In this document: positions 20,630 to 32,288 of the stretch, piece by piece
Layout: each line of letters starts with the position of its first letter
How positions within the stretch are numbered: position 1 is the stretch's first letter
Assembly: GCA_015179025.1 (NCBI GenBank)
Contig: WHUX01000146.1
Location: 62,001 to 126,000 of the forward strand
DNA length: 64,000 bases
Reading direction: 5' to 3'
DNA from: Terfezia claveryi
Lineage: Eukaryota; Ascomycota; Pezizomycetes; Pezizales; Pezizaceae
Translations under genes and position numbers: made by a program
The notes under the pieces: generated by a model
The model's input: the letters and a program-made list of their open reading frames with translations, nothing else
Databases searched by the model: none
What the model was told of the DNA's origin: nothing

Positions 20630-23600
20630 TCATTGGTGGAACAGGCTAATGAGGTCCTGTGCATTCTCCAAGTCCTCTGCGGGTTGCCAGGTAGCCTCCT
20701 TGTCTCATAGCTACTTGACCTTATACTGAACTTGTCCATAGCATTTCCTTGAGTCTAGTACCTCCTCAACCTCCAACTTCTCTTCACCTGCGATCACCAC
20801 TGGAGGAGGTGGGGGGTGCTTTTGCCCGGAAAGTGGATCGTCAGTGGCTGGCTCGATCTCCAAGACATGAATGACCGAATGGCGCTAGATATTCTTGGGA
20901 AACCTCAGCTGATAAGCATGAGTGCCTACAGCTGCCAACACCTTATAGGGGCCTAGGAACTTGTGATCCAACTTGTGAGAGGGTCGTTCTGTCCAGAAGT
21001 GTCTGCTAGAGAGCTATACTTTATCTCCTGGTTGGAATTTGGAGGCCGGTAACCTAGACTCATTGGCATATTCTGCTTGCCTAACCTGAATATAACCCAA
21101 CTCAGCCTTCAGGGTAGAGTGGAGTACAGAAATCTGTGTGGCGAACTCTTTAGCTGAGGCATTCTCCGTGGCCTTTCGCAGAGGTACCAGGGAGTCTATG
21201 AACCGAGGATGCCAGCTATAATTGGCCAGCAATGGTGAAGTCTTCAGGGTCTCCAAGAAGTGGTTGTTGGTAGAGAATTCGCAGGTGGCCAGCATTAAAA
21301 CCCAGTTATTCTGCTGGTAAGTGATGTACGCCCTCAGATATTGCTTCATGATGGCGTTCATATGTTCTAACTGGCCATCAGTCTGAGGGTGGTATGCCAT
21401 AGACAGGTATACTTCGATACCCAACAGCTCATAGAATGTTTTCCAGAAGTTGACGATGAACTGAGGGCCATAGTCTGAGACAATTGACGCTGGGAGACCG
21501 TGGTAATGGAAGACATTATCCAGGTAGAGGGATACCAATTGAGGGGCTAAGCAGGTGTCTCAACAGGGTATTACATGCCTCATTTTCGTTAACCGATCCC
21601 CTACTATCAAGATGGTATTGAATCCCAAGTCTTTCGGCAATTCGGTAACGAAGTCCATAGTCAGGTATTGCCAGGGTTGTTCTGGGACTTCCAGGGGCTT
21701 CAGGGTACCATAAGGAGCGTGGTGGGTAGGTTTGGCACGCTTGCAGACATGGTAATTCCGTATGTACTACTCCACTTCCTTCTGTTGGTCAATCCACGTA
21801 TATTGCTTGGACAGCAACTGTAACGTCTTAGCCACTTTAGGGTGACCCGCTGCCTGTGTATCGTGGTGTTTCTTGATCAATCGCAGGCGTAGCTTATTAT
21901 CTGCTGGTATGTAGAGGCAGTCCAGTTGGTAGAGAAGGCCGTCCTGAGTTGTACACTCGGCCAGGGAAATCTTGGTGTGGTGGTACTGGCCAGAATCAAC
22001 TGCAGCGATAATATCTTTGGCCAGTGGGTCCTCCGCGTATGCCCTTTTTACCTGTTGTCGGAGATCATTTCCAGCATCTGTATTAGCCTCGACATCTATG
22101 ATCTCAGCTTCAGCCTCAGCCTCAGCCAGAATATTAGCGGCTAGGTCAAGATTTTCCGTCTTTAGTACCACCTGGTTCTAGTATTTTAGCCTTTCATCCC
22201 TCCCCTTAGGGAGATCCCCTGATCTCCTGGTCAGTCCGTCTGGTTTCCTACTAGCCTTTCCAGGCCGATACTTGATTTTGAAGTTGAATCGAGATAAGAA
22301 CTCTGACCACCTAGCCTGCCGTCGGTTCAGCAGCTTAGTGGTAGTGAAGTACTCAAGATTCTTATGATCGAATAGTACCTTGATGATCCCCTTGGCTGAC
22401 TCTAGGTGTGGCCTCCACTCCTCAAATGCTCACATAATGGCCATTAACTCCTTATCATAGATTTTATAATTATAGTCTGCCAGAGAGTGCTTTTTTAAGA
22501 AGTATGCTACAGAGTGCAGGATGCTGTTATTGTAGTTCTGGGATAGGATTCCTGCGGAAACATAGTCAGAGGCATCAGTTTCGACGACACACTCCTGTTT
22601 GGGGTTGAAATGGGCTAGGATCGGTGCTGAGCAGAAAGCTTCCTTGAGGTTCTGGAAGGTGGATTGGGCTTCTGGATTCCAGTGGAAGGCCCTTTTCATC
22701 AGGTGTAAGCCAGCTTCTGCCTTCCTTTTCGTCAGGGCTGTCAGAGGTGCCGCGATCCTTAAGTATGCTAGAATAAATCGGTGGTAGAAGTTAGCAAATC
22801 CGAGAAAGGCTTGCATATCCTTCAAATTGGCTGGGGTTTCCCACTCTTAGATTGCAGCAACTTTGGTGGGGTCTATCTTAATACCTTCCGTGGTTATGAT
22901 CAAGCCTAAGTACTTCACTTTTTGGACATAGAATTCGCATTTTTCAGGCTTAAGGTACAGCCCAGCCTGCTCCAGCTTCTCCAAGACTTGCCTGATAGGG
23001 ATTTTGTGTTCTGCCAGAGTATCTGAATAGATCAAGATATCGTTGAGGTAAGCCGTACAGAACACATCCAGGAAGTCTTGCAGAGTGTCATTAATAAAGT
23101 GTTGGAAAGAGGCTGGGGCATTGGTTAAGTCGAAGGGCATGATGTTGTACTTGAAGTGGCTGTAATGTGTCTGGAAGGCAGTTTTCCACTCCTCCCCCTC
23201 AGCGATCTGTACCAGGTTGTACGCCCCTCTCAAGTCCAATTTGGTGAACCATTTTGCCATAGAAAGCCTGGCTAATATCTCCTGGATTAGAGGTAGGGGG
23301 TACCTGTTTATGACTGTTATCTCGTTCAGGCCATGATAATCAACACACAACCAAAGAGAGCCGTCAGATTTCTTCACGAACAGTACAGGAGCACCCGCCA
23401 GGGAAGAGCTATGCCGAATGAAGCTCTTATTCAAGTTCTCCTCTAGGTACTTCTTCAGGGCCTCCAATTCTACTTGGGACATTCCATAGAGAGGGCCATA
23501 AGGGGGAGTTTTTCCTTCAATCAGTGGGATTGTGTGGTCATATAGTCGATGGGGGGCAAGCTTTTCTGTGGCCTTCTCTGAGAACAAATCAATAAACTCA

Positions 23601-24390
23601 TGGTACTTATCCGGAACCAAGGATTTCCACTTTTCCTTGAACCTGGTCTTGTTAATTTCCAGATTGATCTTATAAATTGAGAGGGTATGCTCCTTGAGTT
23701 TATGCCTCCTGGTTAGATGAGCAAAGGCCCCTACTCCAATAAAGTTAATATTCAGGGGTTTTGTGGGGGTGAGGGATACTGGGGAAACAGGGGGAATATT
23801 GGCATTGATGTGTGCAGGTAGGAGTACTACCTGAGTTGGATGGATTATTGGGGATGGCAATGCACACAGCCCAGTGACAGTGATTTTTAGATCCCCAGAG
23901 TGTTTTTTGCAATAAGGGCTGTTGAATTGCAAGGTATAAGAGCCAAAGCTAACTGATATATCGTACATCCTAAGCCAGGGGATCATAAGGACAATTGGGT
24001 ACTTTTGCTTGGTTACGAACATTGGGAGATCTTCCAAGTGATCACCCATGGCCCTGGGCAGGCATGCGAGGTCGATAATCGCCCCAGAAGAGATAGGGCA
24101 ACTGTCAATAACATTAAGAAGGCGGGGAGTCTTTAGCTTGGAGGTTGGTATAGAGTTTTTACTGACGAAGGTCTGGTCAATGAATGCTATTCCTGAAGTA
24201 CTACAATCTATGAGAGCTAATATAACCACTGTTTTATCATTGAACTTGATAGTTATAGGTACAACGAAGTGCTCGTCAAACAGGCAAGACTCATCAACAG
24301 GCATAGATGTAGGCAAAGAAAATACAGACAAAGACAAATGACCTGGAGCAGGTCCCTTGCTTGTGTCAGTAACTAGGTAAGGGACTCTCC
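20630..24390 (-). pseudogene. B1 pol: protease, RT, RNase H, integrase, chromodomain
   Basis: In the -1 frame relative to gag. Protease motif LIDCSTSGIAFID (about 24220). RT from about 23560 with the catalytic YLDD changed to YLND (about 23050), a G-to-A change that should kill activity. RNase H has [16 protein letters not shown] (about 22590). The linker has an Ala-Glu repeat. Integrase keeps HHCC remnants near 21830-21750 and AYHPQTDGQLEHMN (about 21390). Chromodomain QVQYKVK...TWQPAEDLENAQDL near 20720-20640. Segment 24337-22847 is open for 496 codons; the rest is broken by stops. Confidence 0.85.
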
Positions 24391-24397
24391 TTTTCCT
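24352..24397 (-). other. -1 ribosomal frameshift signal of B1 (mutated)
   Basis: Element strand: heptamer A GGA AAA (24397-24391) in gag phase, 5-nt spacer, then a stem GTCCCTTAC (24385-24377) with GCAAGGGAC (24360-24352) and a 16-nt loop. Compared with B2, the first heptamer base is A instead of G and one stem pair is broken, both G-to-A changes. Confidence 0.6.
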
Positions 24398-25563
24398 GAC
24401 TCTTCAACCTCTTCGATCCATGATTCGGATATGGTGTGGGCGGCCAGGGAGCGGTTCTTATGGAGGGGACATGCCGCAATGAAGTAGTCCCCCTTTATGT
24501 ATGTAATGCACAAACCATTAGTGCGGCGGTGGTCCCTTTCCTCCTGGATAAGGCGGGGTCTCCCAGACGAGAGATCCATAGGGGTGGTCCCTCCTGCAAC
24601 TAACGATGGGTATGCAGGTTTGTTAGCTAAGGCCGGAACTTAGGCAGGCTTAGGGGTTGGTTGCTGTTGCTGGTGCTGTTGCAGTGGTTGCTGAGATGAG
24701 TGGGTGGCAGAGCGAAAGGTAGGGTGGTGTCTCAACCTAGCCATCCATTGTTTTACCCTAGATGCCTGGTCGATTAATTCGTCGAGACTCTTGGTCTCTG
24801 GTAGAGTGACCATGGCTTATTGAAGCTCGTCATTCAGTCCCTCCTGGAACTCCTCGAGCTTTGACTGGTCATTCTATAATACTACTGCTGCCACCCTAGA
24901 GAACTCTGCCACATATGTGGACAGATCCGAATTATGTTGTTTTAGGGCTCGGAGGGCTCAGCTAGCCATGCCCACAGCATCGGGGTCCCTAAAAGCCCTG
25001 TCCAGAATAGCGAAGAGTGCTGGGATGCCGTTCAGCTTAATCTTAGTCTCAAGGACATATGGCTGGATTTGATCTACTGCCTTACTATCTAGCAGGGCAA
25101 AGACATAAGCCAATCGGTGTTGCTCAGATGGGAATCTGGCTGAGTCCCCATTAAATTTGAAGTTTACCGAGTTCTTCCAGGCTTGGAGGCGAGCCCTATC
25201 CTCATTGAAATTGGGGGGGGTTGGAAGACTTTCGGTTTTGGCAGTTGGTGCGGAGGGTGGGGTTGCCGACATAGTAGCTATAGCGCAGTTGAGGGTCTGG
25301 ATCATGGTTCACTCATTGGCCAGAGCAATGGTGGCATTGTCAAGGTCATTTTGGAGTACTGTGATTTCTTTATCGGCGGATCTCAGTTTTCATTCAGCCA
25401 TGGCCAAGCTATTGCTGAATTCAGCCCCGATGGCATCCATTGCCTCGAAAATGTCAATAACCTCTCGACGATAGATATTCAATTCATTCGGGCCTGAGGG
25501 TATAGGGGAGCTTCTCTAGGTCAGGAACCCAATAGCGGATGGTAGGAGAGCTGCTCCTGACAT
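24373..25563 (-). pseudogene. B1 gag
   Basis: Starts at the ATG at 25563. Contains a coiled N-terminal part, a capsid-like region (PTPPNFNEDRARLQAWKNS at about 25225-25160), and a CCHC knuckle in which the second Cys and the His are both Tyr (CITYIKGDYFIAAC); B2 keeps these two but lost the last Cys, so each copy has lost different ligands by transitions. Several stops interrupt it. Ends at TAG 24375-24373, just after a -1 frameshift signal. Confidence 0.8.
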
Positions 25564-25599
25564 GGCTGCATACCAGTTGGTCCAAAGGATCTAACATAG

Positions 25600-26164
25600 T
25601 ATAACGATGGCTCTATAGACAAGGCGACCAAGAGGTACGCCAGGGCAGTGGTAAGGGGGAATCACATATGTAGGAATGCTACGTGTGTGACCAGAGAAGG
25701 CTAGGATGGGGGCAAGGGCAAGGGGTAAGAGAAGCAGAGGACAAGGGGCATGAGACATGCGGAGGCAGTTGCTGTGTATGTCGAAGGGAGGCAGCTATGT
25801 TGCAGAGCTGTTCATGAGACAAGGGGGTGCACAAGGGAGGTGCACAAGCGTTGGGAGAGGCAAGGTCCTGTATTGGATATACAAGACGTTGGATGGGGAT
25901 CCAATGACAGTACGAGGAACAGGCTCTATATATACGTAACTCGGTCAGGGCAATGGGGAAAATAAGCTTCCCTATCTTGGAAGCTAAGGAAAAGGTAATG
26001 ATAATAATAACCCATCACCTGTGATCGCAAGTGATAACAAAGACAACAATGGTAATAATACATCACCTGCGTTACAGGTGATGCTGAGGGCAACAATAAC
26101 GATAACCCATCACCTGCGATCATAGGTGATAACAAAGACAACAATGGCAATGACGGTTATTACA
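25600..26164 (-). repeat. 5' LTR of B1 (565 bp)
   Basis: Partner of 19995-20460, with terminal TG mutated to TA at 25600. The leader inside reads CTATGTTAGATCC on the element strand, the counterpart of CTACATTGGATC in B2, with TGG mutated to TAG at the likely primer-binding site. Confidence 0.9.
26014..26130. promoter_or_regulatory. Array of three palindromes in the B1 5' LTR
   Basis: The same three-unit array (26014-26035, 26062-26082, 26109-26130) as in the other B1 LTR, so triplication predates this insertion. B2 LTRs have one unit. Confidence 0.5.
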
Positions 26165-26746
26165 ATGACCACTTCTTTATTTTAGCAAGAGCCTACTATT
26201 TAATTCAACTTGAAAGATATCCAGTTTATCTTTATCTATATCTTATAGTTCATTTTATTTTTTGAATAGCTTAAGGAGGGTAATATAAACAACATCATAC
26301 TATTATATACCTTGTAGAATTTCGAGCCTATATGTATATGAACTAATGGCTTTAATAACCTTATAGGATACTATCTACTTACTAGTAAGGGAATAGTTAT
26401 TATTAGCTTATATTTGTAGGTTCTGGTAGTCAACTAATACCCAGTCATTAATAGCAAACCTTTATACTTTTTTAAAGTAAATAGTACTTTTTTTATAGGT
26501 AATTTGCTTAAAGGTATTATAAATTTGGTTGTACATAATTGTTATTTAGTCTAACTATTCTTCTATAGCAGGGGAGCGAATTTATGGTCATCTGGAAGGT
26601 GGATGGTGTGATAGTGAAAGCTATAAAGACTTCGGTAGAGGGAGTATTTGTGAGTAGAGTAGGTAGCAGTATTATAAGCAAACTGAGCTAAGAGTAACTA
26701 TCGTTTCTATCAGGCTTGTCTCTTGTAATAGTAAATACATAGGTAT
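26165..26746 (-). pseudogene. D1 integrase C-terminal part and start of chromodomain
   Basis: Minus-strand frame from 26746: LCIYYYKRQA, then LLLAQFAYNTATYSTHKYS, the segment after the catalytic Glu in gypsy integrases; then the GPF-like region and the chromodomain beginning (QVELNSRLLLK). Many TAG stops. The frame joins exactly with the part right of T2. Confidence 0.65.
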
Positions 26747-28391
26747 CATTAGAAAGATTTTAGCTTGTATTGTATGCATGGCATGCATAAAATATCAATT
26801 TGTAAAACTCTATATTATAATAAGATCTCTCTCACATAATATACTTCCTACAACACCAATATTTACAATTCAATCTTGTCTCGTACTCTCACAATATGCA
26901 ATCGGACATTGTATGTCCCAGTTCGAACGTCTTCCTCTTCACCCATCCACTTTCAATACTTTTCATTAAACTCAATATTATGATTATGAACCTATTACTT
27001 GTAACCTTCAGAAGGTAGACTAGTCCTTTCTTACTTTGTGATTGCAAGCTCATTACCTATAACCATCTCAAGGCACAATACTACCTCCTAACTATTGTCA
27101 TTAACACTACACTCTTTTACTCTCATACCTACATTTTATGCATTTCCAAAAATGTTTTGATTCTCATGATAATATCTAAATCTAGCATAATAAACAACTA
27201 TAATTATACCTTTAAAATCACCATACAAATAGCTTATATATCTGACCATGCAAATAGCCTTAGAAATCATTGTACAAATATCCCATATAGTAATGGGCAA
27301 ATAGCCTTAGAAATCAATATATAAATAGCTTATATATCTCCATGCAAATAGCACTAGAAATTAATATCCAAATAGCCTAAAAGTTAGTATCCAAATAGCT
27401 CTAGAAATTAGAGTGCAAATAGCCTATGTATCCAATATTGGAAATCAATCTGGAATCTACTATCCAAATTAGCGTAGAATCTACCCTCTAAATCAGCCTA
27501 TAATTAAGTAAGAAAATCAGCCTAGAATTCAGTATACAAATGAGCAAGAAAATAAGTAACAAAATGAGAAAGAAAATAGGCGAGAAAATGAGTAAGTATA
27601 CATCCTCCGTACAGTGGTGAAAATAAGTAGAGAAATCAGTATATACTAGTATTCAGAAGCAATGATAAAAAAAAAAACTCTAAGTCCCAGGTGGCCATAT
27701 ATTTAAAGTAAGGTACCTGCGTACCCCCTATTTATATGAGCCCTCTAATGTTCAATCCAGTTCCTGCAGTCTCAGAACTAGTTCCTGCTATCTCAGAACC
27801 AGTTCCTGCTGTCTGAGGACCAACTCTTACTATCTAACAATCAGCTTATAACTAGTATTGGAATAATCCCTGTAGTGTCAGGTTTAATCTTCTCTAGGCA
27901 TAGGCACTACCTAGTATAGTGAAGGAAATAGCTGTATGTAGTAAACATGAATATATATTAGATTCGGTCAGTAATAGACTGAATTTAGTCAGTGATAGAC
28001 TAGATTCAGTTGGTAATAGACTAGATTCAGTTAGTAATGACAAGATTGTAGTACTCTGATAGGATTGTAATAGTTCGATAGAATTGTAGTAGTTCTTGTA
28101 GATGAGATATTAGTAGTATATAGCTAAAGGATTAGGAATACTTAAAAGTATTGACAATAGATATGATATATAGAGAGAACGTATAAGGAATAAATTGCAT
28201 AAAAGAGTGGCATTAGGAACAATATTGAGCCAACTCATAAAGAAAAATAAGAATATATATGCAATGTAGTTGGTAATATATATAAGAAGGATCTGCACAG
28301 TTAAACATTAGTAATACAGACAACCTCAAAAAGACAAATTGATGTTGCAATGCTTGCAGGCATATTATAAGGTAAAAAATTTTTGCTGATA
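26747..28391 (-). mobile_element. TIR element T2, inverted copy of T1
   Basis: 1645 bp; ends CATTAGAAAGATTTT and AAATTTTTGCTGATA, i.e. the T1 termini with C-to-T and G-to-A changes. Flanked by AT (26745-26746) and AT (28392-28393). Removing the element with one AT rejoins the D1 integrase frame as codons AAG CAA TAC CTA TGT (K Q Y L C), strong evidence for a 2-bp duplication. The minisatellite part (about 27240-27560) is shorter than in T1, explaining most of the size difference. Confidence 0.7.
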
Positions 28392-31300
28392 ATTGCTTAA
28401 GTGTTTGGACTGCTCATTCTATAAGTCTATGATTCTGAGGGTGATAAGCAGTAGAGAGGTGGAGGGTAATCTTGAGCTCTTTGTTAAGTTGTTTGAGGAA
28501 TCTAGAGGCAAATTAAGTACTATAGTTAGAGGTAATATATTGAGGCAGGCTATTGAGTCTCTGTATCTTGTAAATATAGTAGGTATTAGCAATATTGGAT
28601 ACTGTCCATACAGTTTTTGCCAGAATATAGTGTTGTACTTTCATAAACGGGTCCATAATAATGAGTATTATATTGAAATCTTCTGACCCTGGTAGTAACT
28701 TACCTATAAAGTCTATAGCTATGTCCTCAAATAGTCATTCTCTAGTTGGTATGGGTACCAACTTTGTTTACTTACTATACATATTTGCCCTTGCTTTCTA
28801 ATACTTACCATATCCAGCTATATAGTTCGCAATATCTACTTGAAACTTATTTGATATAAAATTCCTTGACACTAGCTCTTAAGTATGATGTTTTCCCTAA
28901 TATTCTACCAATTGATTATTATATTGCTATCTTAGCACTTCCAACTTGAATTCGAGGAATACAACCCATAGTTTATCCTTGTACTGCCAACGTACCATAT
29001 CTATTTCTTCTATTTCTATATCTTCTGCTTCCTCTTTATCCTCTTCCGCTAGTACTATGAGTTGCCTATCTTCAAAAAATCTAGTATCTATACCTGATTT
29101 GTTTTCCCCTAAATATCTAAATAGGCTATCAGGCTTACCTATCTTTGAAACATATTGGTAGTGAATATTATATATGAATTTTAACATACAGAAATACTAG
29201 GTAACTTGATAGAAGTTGAGCTTCTGCTTTGTATTGAAATACTATAATCCTTGATAATCTGTATAGACATTTACTTAAACACTTACTAACTAGTCTTACT
29301 ACTTCTAGAAGTAATCCACAATTGCAAACAATTTTTTATTATAGATAGGCTAGTTATATTGAGCTATGCAAAGGGTTTTTGTATGTTATTCAATAAGGTG
29401 AAGGTACTTTTCTTTATTGACAACATAGTATTGAGAAAGAATTCTAGCAATAGCCTGATTACTAGTATCAGTCTCTATGATTGTCTCAAGTTGTCTGTCA
29501 AACTGTATGAGGATTAGTAATGTAAGAAATATTTCTCAGAAGTCATTAGAAGTATACTATTGCTTATATCTCCAACTAAAAGGGACATCTTTTATTAAGT
29601 CAATTAAAAGATATACCTTAGTACTATAATTAGCAATAAATCGATGGTAGTAGTTAGCAAAGCCTAAGAATACTTGTACTTCTTTCTTCTTTCTAGGAAT
29701 AGGCCATTGTAATATAGTTCCAAGCTTAGTGAGGTCCATTCAGACTTGCTAACTATTGATGATATGACTGAAGAATAAGGACTATTGGATATAGAATTTG
29801 GAATTTGTAAAGTTAACTGCTAGCCCATAATAGATATATTATTAAAGAACTTTGTTGACTAGCTACTAATATTTTTCTTCTGTCTCCCCTTTATAGATGA
29901 GCATGTCATCTAAGTACTAGATATATCCTTCCATATCCTTAAAGATAGTATCTATGATGTCTTGCAAAGTAGCTGGAATATTGGTTAATCCGAATGATAT
30001 AATGGTATACTCGAATAGTACTTTCTTTATCCTAAATACTGTCTTCCACTCATCTTTTAGTATAATTCTAATGAGATTATACCTATTCTTAAGGTTCAAT
30101 CATATGAAACATTTACATCTACAAATTCTATTAAGTAACTCTAAGATAAGAGGGAGTGGGTATTTGTTTGGGATTATAAGACAAATCAGGGATTAATAAT
30201 TGATACAGAGCCTTAAGGATCTATTTTGCTTTAAAACAAAGAGAATAGGAGTACTAACAGAGGAGCATGAGTATTGAACTTTGGTAGTGGGAAGATTCTC
30301 ATCAAGATATTTTTGAAAAGCTTTATCTTCTTTCCATGTAGTCTTATAGATAGCTTTAAATAGTATCTTTGTATTTAGGTCTTGGAGAGAGATTTTGTGG
30401 TCTTATAGCTTGTGTTCTGGGAGTCTATCTGCCTATCTTGCAGTAAAGCAATGTATATAATAAGAGTATTATTAACTTGTATCAATAATAAGTACAATCT
30501 CAATATCTTTTAGTTGCCCTTTAATATTAAGAACAGAAATAGTAGGAAACTATCTAACAGAACAAGGAATGATCAAACCTATAGAAGTCTGTCTCAAGTA
30601 CCTGTCTTAAGTATTGACTAAAAACCTATTCTCTATCAACCAAGATAAACCTAAAATAATATCTTTCTTTCTAATATCTAAAACTTCAGCATCTATTTTG
30701 AACTTACCACAAAAACAAGAAAAGTAATCTAATATATCAAACCTAGTATTAACGATATATTTTCCTCTAGAAATTCAAGATCCATCTCCCTATCTAACCT
30801 TAACATCTCGAGCTCTCTTCTAAATTCCCAATCTAATTACCAATCTTTTCTTAATGACTAAAGCACTAGCTCTATAGTCTACTACAGCTTTCACTTCTTC
30901 TCTAGTAATAAGAATACGAACTATTAGGAGAAGAGAATGCCTAGAAGTATGTCCAACAGTTAATAATATACTTCTTCTTCATTTCCCAACTCTTCTTTAT
31001 AACTATGTTTAGCAATTTTAAGGTGTCCTTTATCTGTTCAAACCTTTTATTGGTATGCTCCTAGTTTTGATTGTAGGTAGCAGTATTTGTAGGAGGAGGA
31101 GGAGTTTTCAATTATTTATCCTTCTTAAATCTTTGGATAGATAGTTGCTTCTTCTATACTATACACTTTTTTTTTCCTTTACTCCTTTGTTGAAAGTATA
31201 TGAAGGGATATGGATTGATCTATCTAGTATAGTTGTTGATTCATAATGAGTAGTTGTAGTTGCAGCATTGCCTCCTCAAAGTTGTACTCATTCCTTAAAG

Positions 31301-31653
31301 GTTCATTTCTTTAATAGCATAATAGTTACAGCTTTGAAACTTAGTAGTAATTATATCTATTTCAACAAGTTTCTATCTCTACTAATGACGGAAGGTGCAT
31401 AGGTTGTTGTAGTAAATAATTGACTTATAGAAATTATAGGGAAGGTTAGAGATTATAATATTAATGACCTGCATCTCGGATAGTTTGGCATAGTTATTAA
31501 GCCTATCTACCTCTGTTAGGTAATCCAAGATAGAACTAGGCTTCTTTAGTACTACTAGGTTATAATATACTTAGTCTGCTTGATAGTAATCTCTATAATA
31601 TAGTTCCATAGCTTCCTTACCCTCTTTCTAAGTATGATACTTAACTTAGTTAC
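28392..31653 (-). pseudogene. D1 gag, protease, RT, RNase H and integrase core
   Basis: From 31653: Gag-like fragments; protease-like VDYRASALVIKKRL (about 30890; D-x-G altered); RT with RFLE-like LKNRYNLIRI (30099), SFGLTNIPATLQD (about 30000) and catalytic YLDD (29916-29905); primer-grip part LGFANYYHRF (about 29660); RNase H with ETDTSNQAIARILSQ (about 29490); integrase with DIAIDFIGKL (about 28710) and STAYHPQNHRLIE (about 28440). Frames are interrupted by stops throughout. Confidence 0.75.
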
Positions 31654-32288
31654 TGTAATAAATAGTACTAGATAGTATTTATTCTGTACTATTTATATAA
31701 TCTATATCTGTAGATATAAATATTTGTATATTTCAATACTACTGAGGTAAGACATCAGAAGGATAGGGAGATTACTATGTGGAATATTCTACTAGGAAAT
31801 AGTAATTGACTGGTATAATCTATTTTATATGAATTTGAGCTATCTAAGTTAAATAATCTTGATCTGATTGGTATATAGGCTTACTTCCTCTTTTTTGTAC
31901 TTGATTCTATTTCTTCTTATGGATTCTAAAGAGAATCTAGCAGCCTATTTATACTGCTCTAAGATTTGATGACTAAGAAAATAAATACAATAAAGGGTAG
32001 TATACCAGAAGGTAATACACTATACAAAAGAGGTCATATAGTTATAGTAATGAGTTATATGGCCTAAACAATAGTTATGCAACTATAATGAGGGTGTGCT
32101 CTTATGACAAGTTCCATGGAATTTCCCATGACAAATTTTATATGCTATAGATGCCTATAAAGTAGTAGGAAGTAGTAGAAGGCTAGTTCTTCGACTGAGA
32201 GACTTAGTTACATAATATAGTAGTAATATAGGAAATACAAAAGAATACAATCAATTATATAAGCAATAAAATAATATTCTCTATTACA
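31654..32288 (-). repeat. 3' LTR of A2 (635 bp)
   Basis: TGTAATAAATAG...CTATTACA on the plus strand. On the element strand a polypurine tract ending GGGGAAG (32295-32289) directly precedes it, showing this is the 3' LTR. About 44 bp shorter than other family LTRs, by one unit of the 41-bp repeat. Confidence 0.9.

Larger units (their letters stand above)
19995..26164 (-). mobile_element. Ty3/gypsy element B1, complete with both LTRs
   Basis: Complete minus-strand element: 5' LTR 26164-25600, gag 25563-24373, pol 24390-20630, polypurine tract AAAGGCGGGATAG (20473-20461), 3' LTR 20460-19995. Flanked by ATAAC (19990-19994) and ATGAC (26165-26169), a 5-bp TSD with one transition. Same family as B2, but with more RIP changes. 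Inserted in the chromodomain of D1. Confidence 0.93.
19840..31653 (-). mobile_element. Ty3/gypsy element D1, ancient, twice interrupted
   Basis: Reading on the minus strand from 31653: gag, protease, RT, RNase H and integrase to 28392; interruption by T2; integrase and chromodomain 26746-26165; interruption by B1; end of chromodomain 19994-19840. It is the most mutated gypsy copy here, with many TAG/TAA stops and strong AT bias, and is a separate family. Its gag is cut at 31653 by the 3' LTR of A2; the rest should lie to the right, outside the window. Confidence 0.78.

Noticed and set aside
20461..20739. 92-codon minus-strand ORF at the 3' end of B1
   Set aside because: It is the wrong frame over the chromodomain; the matching frame shows the QYKVK and TWQPAEDLE motifs.
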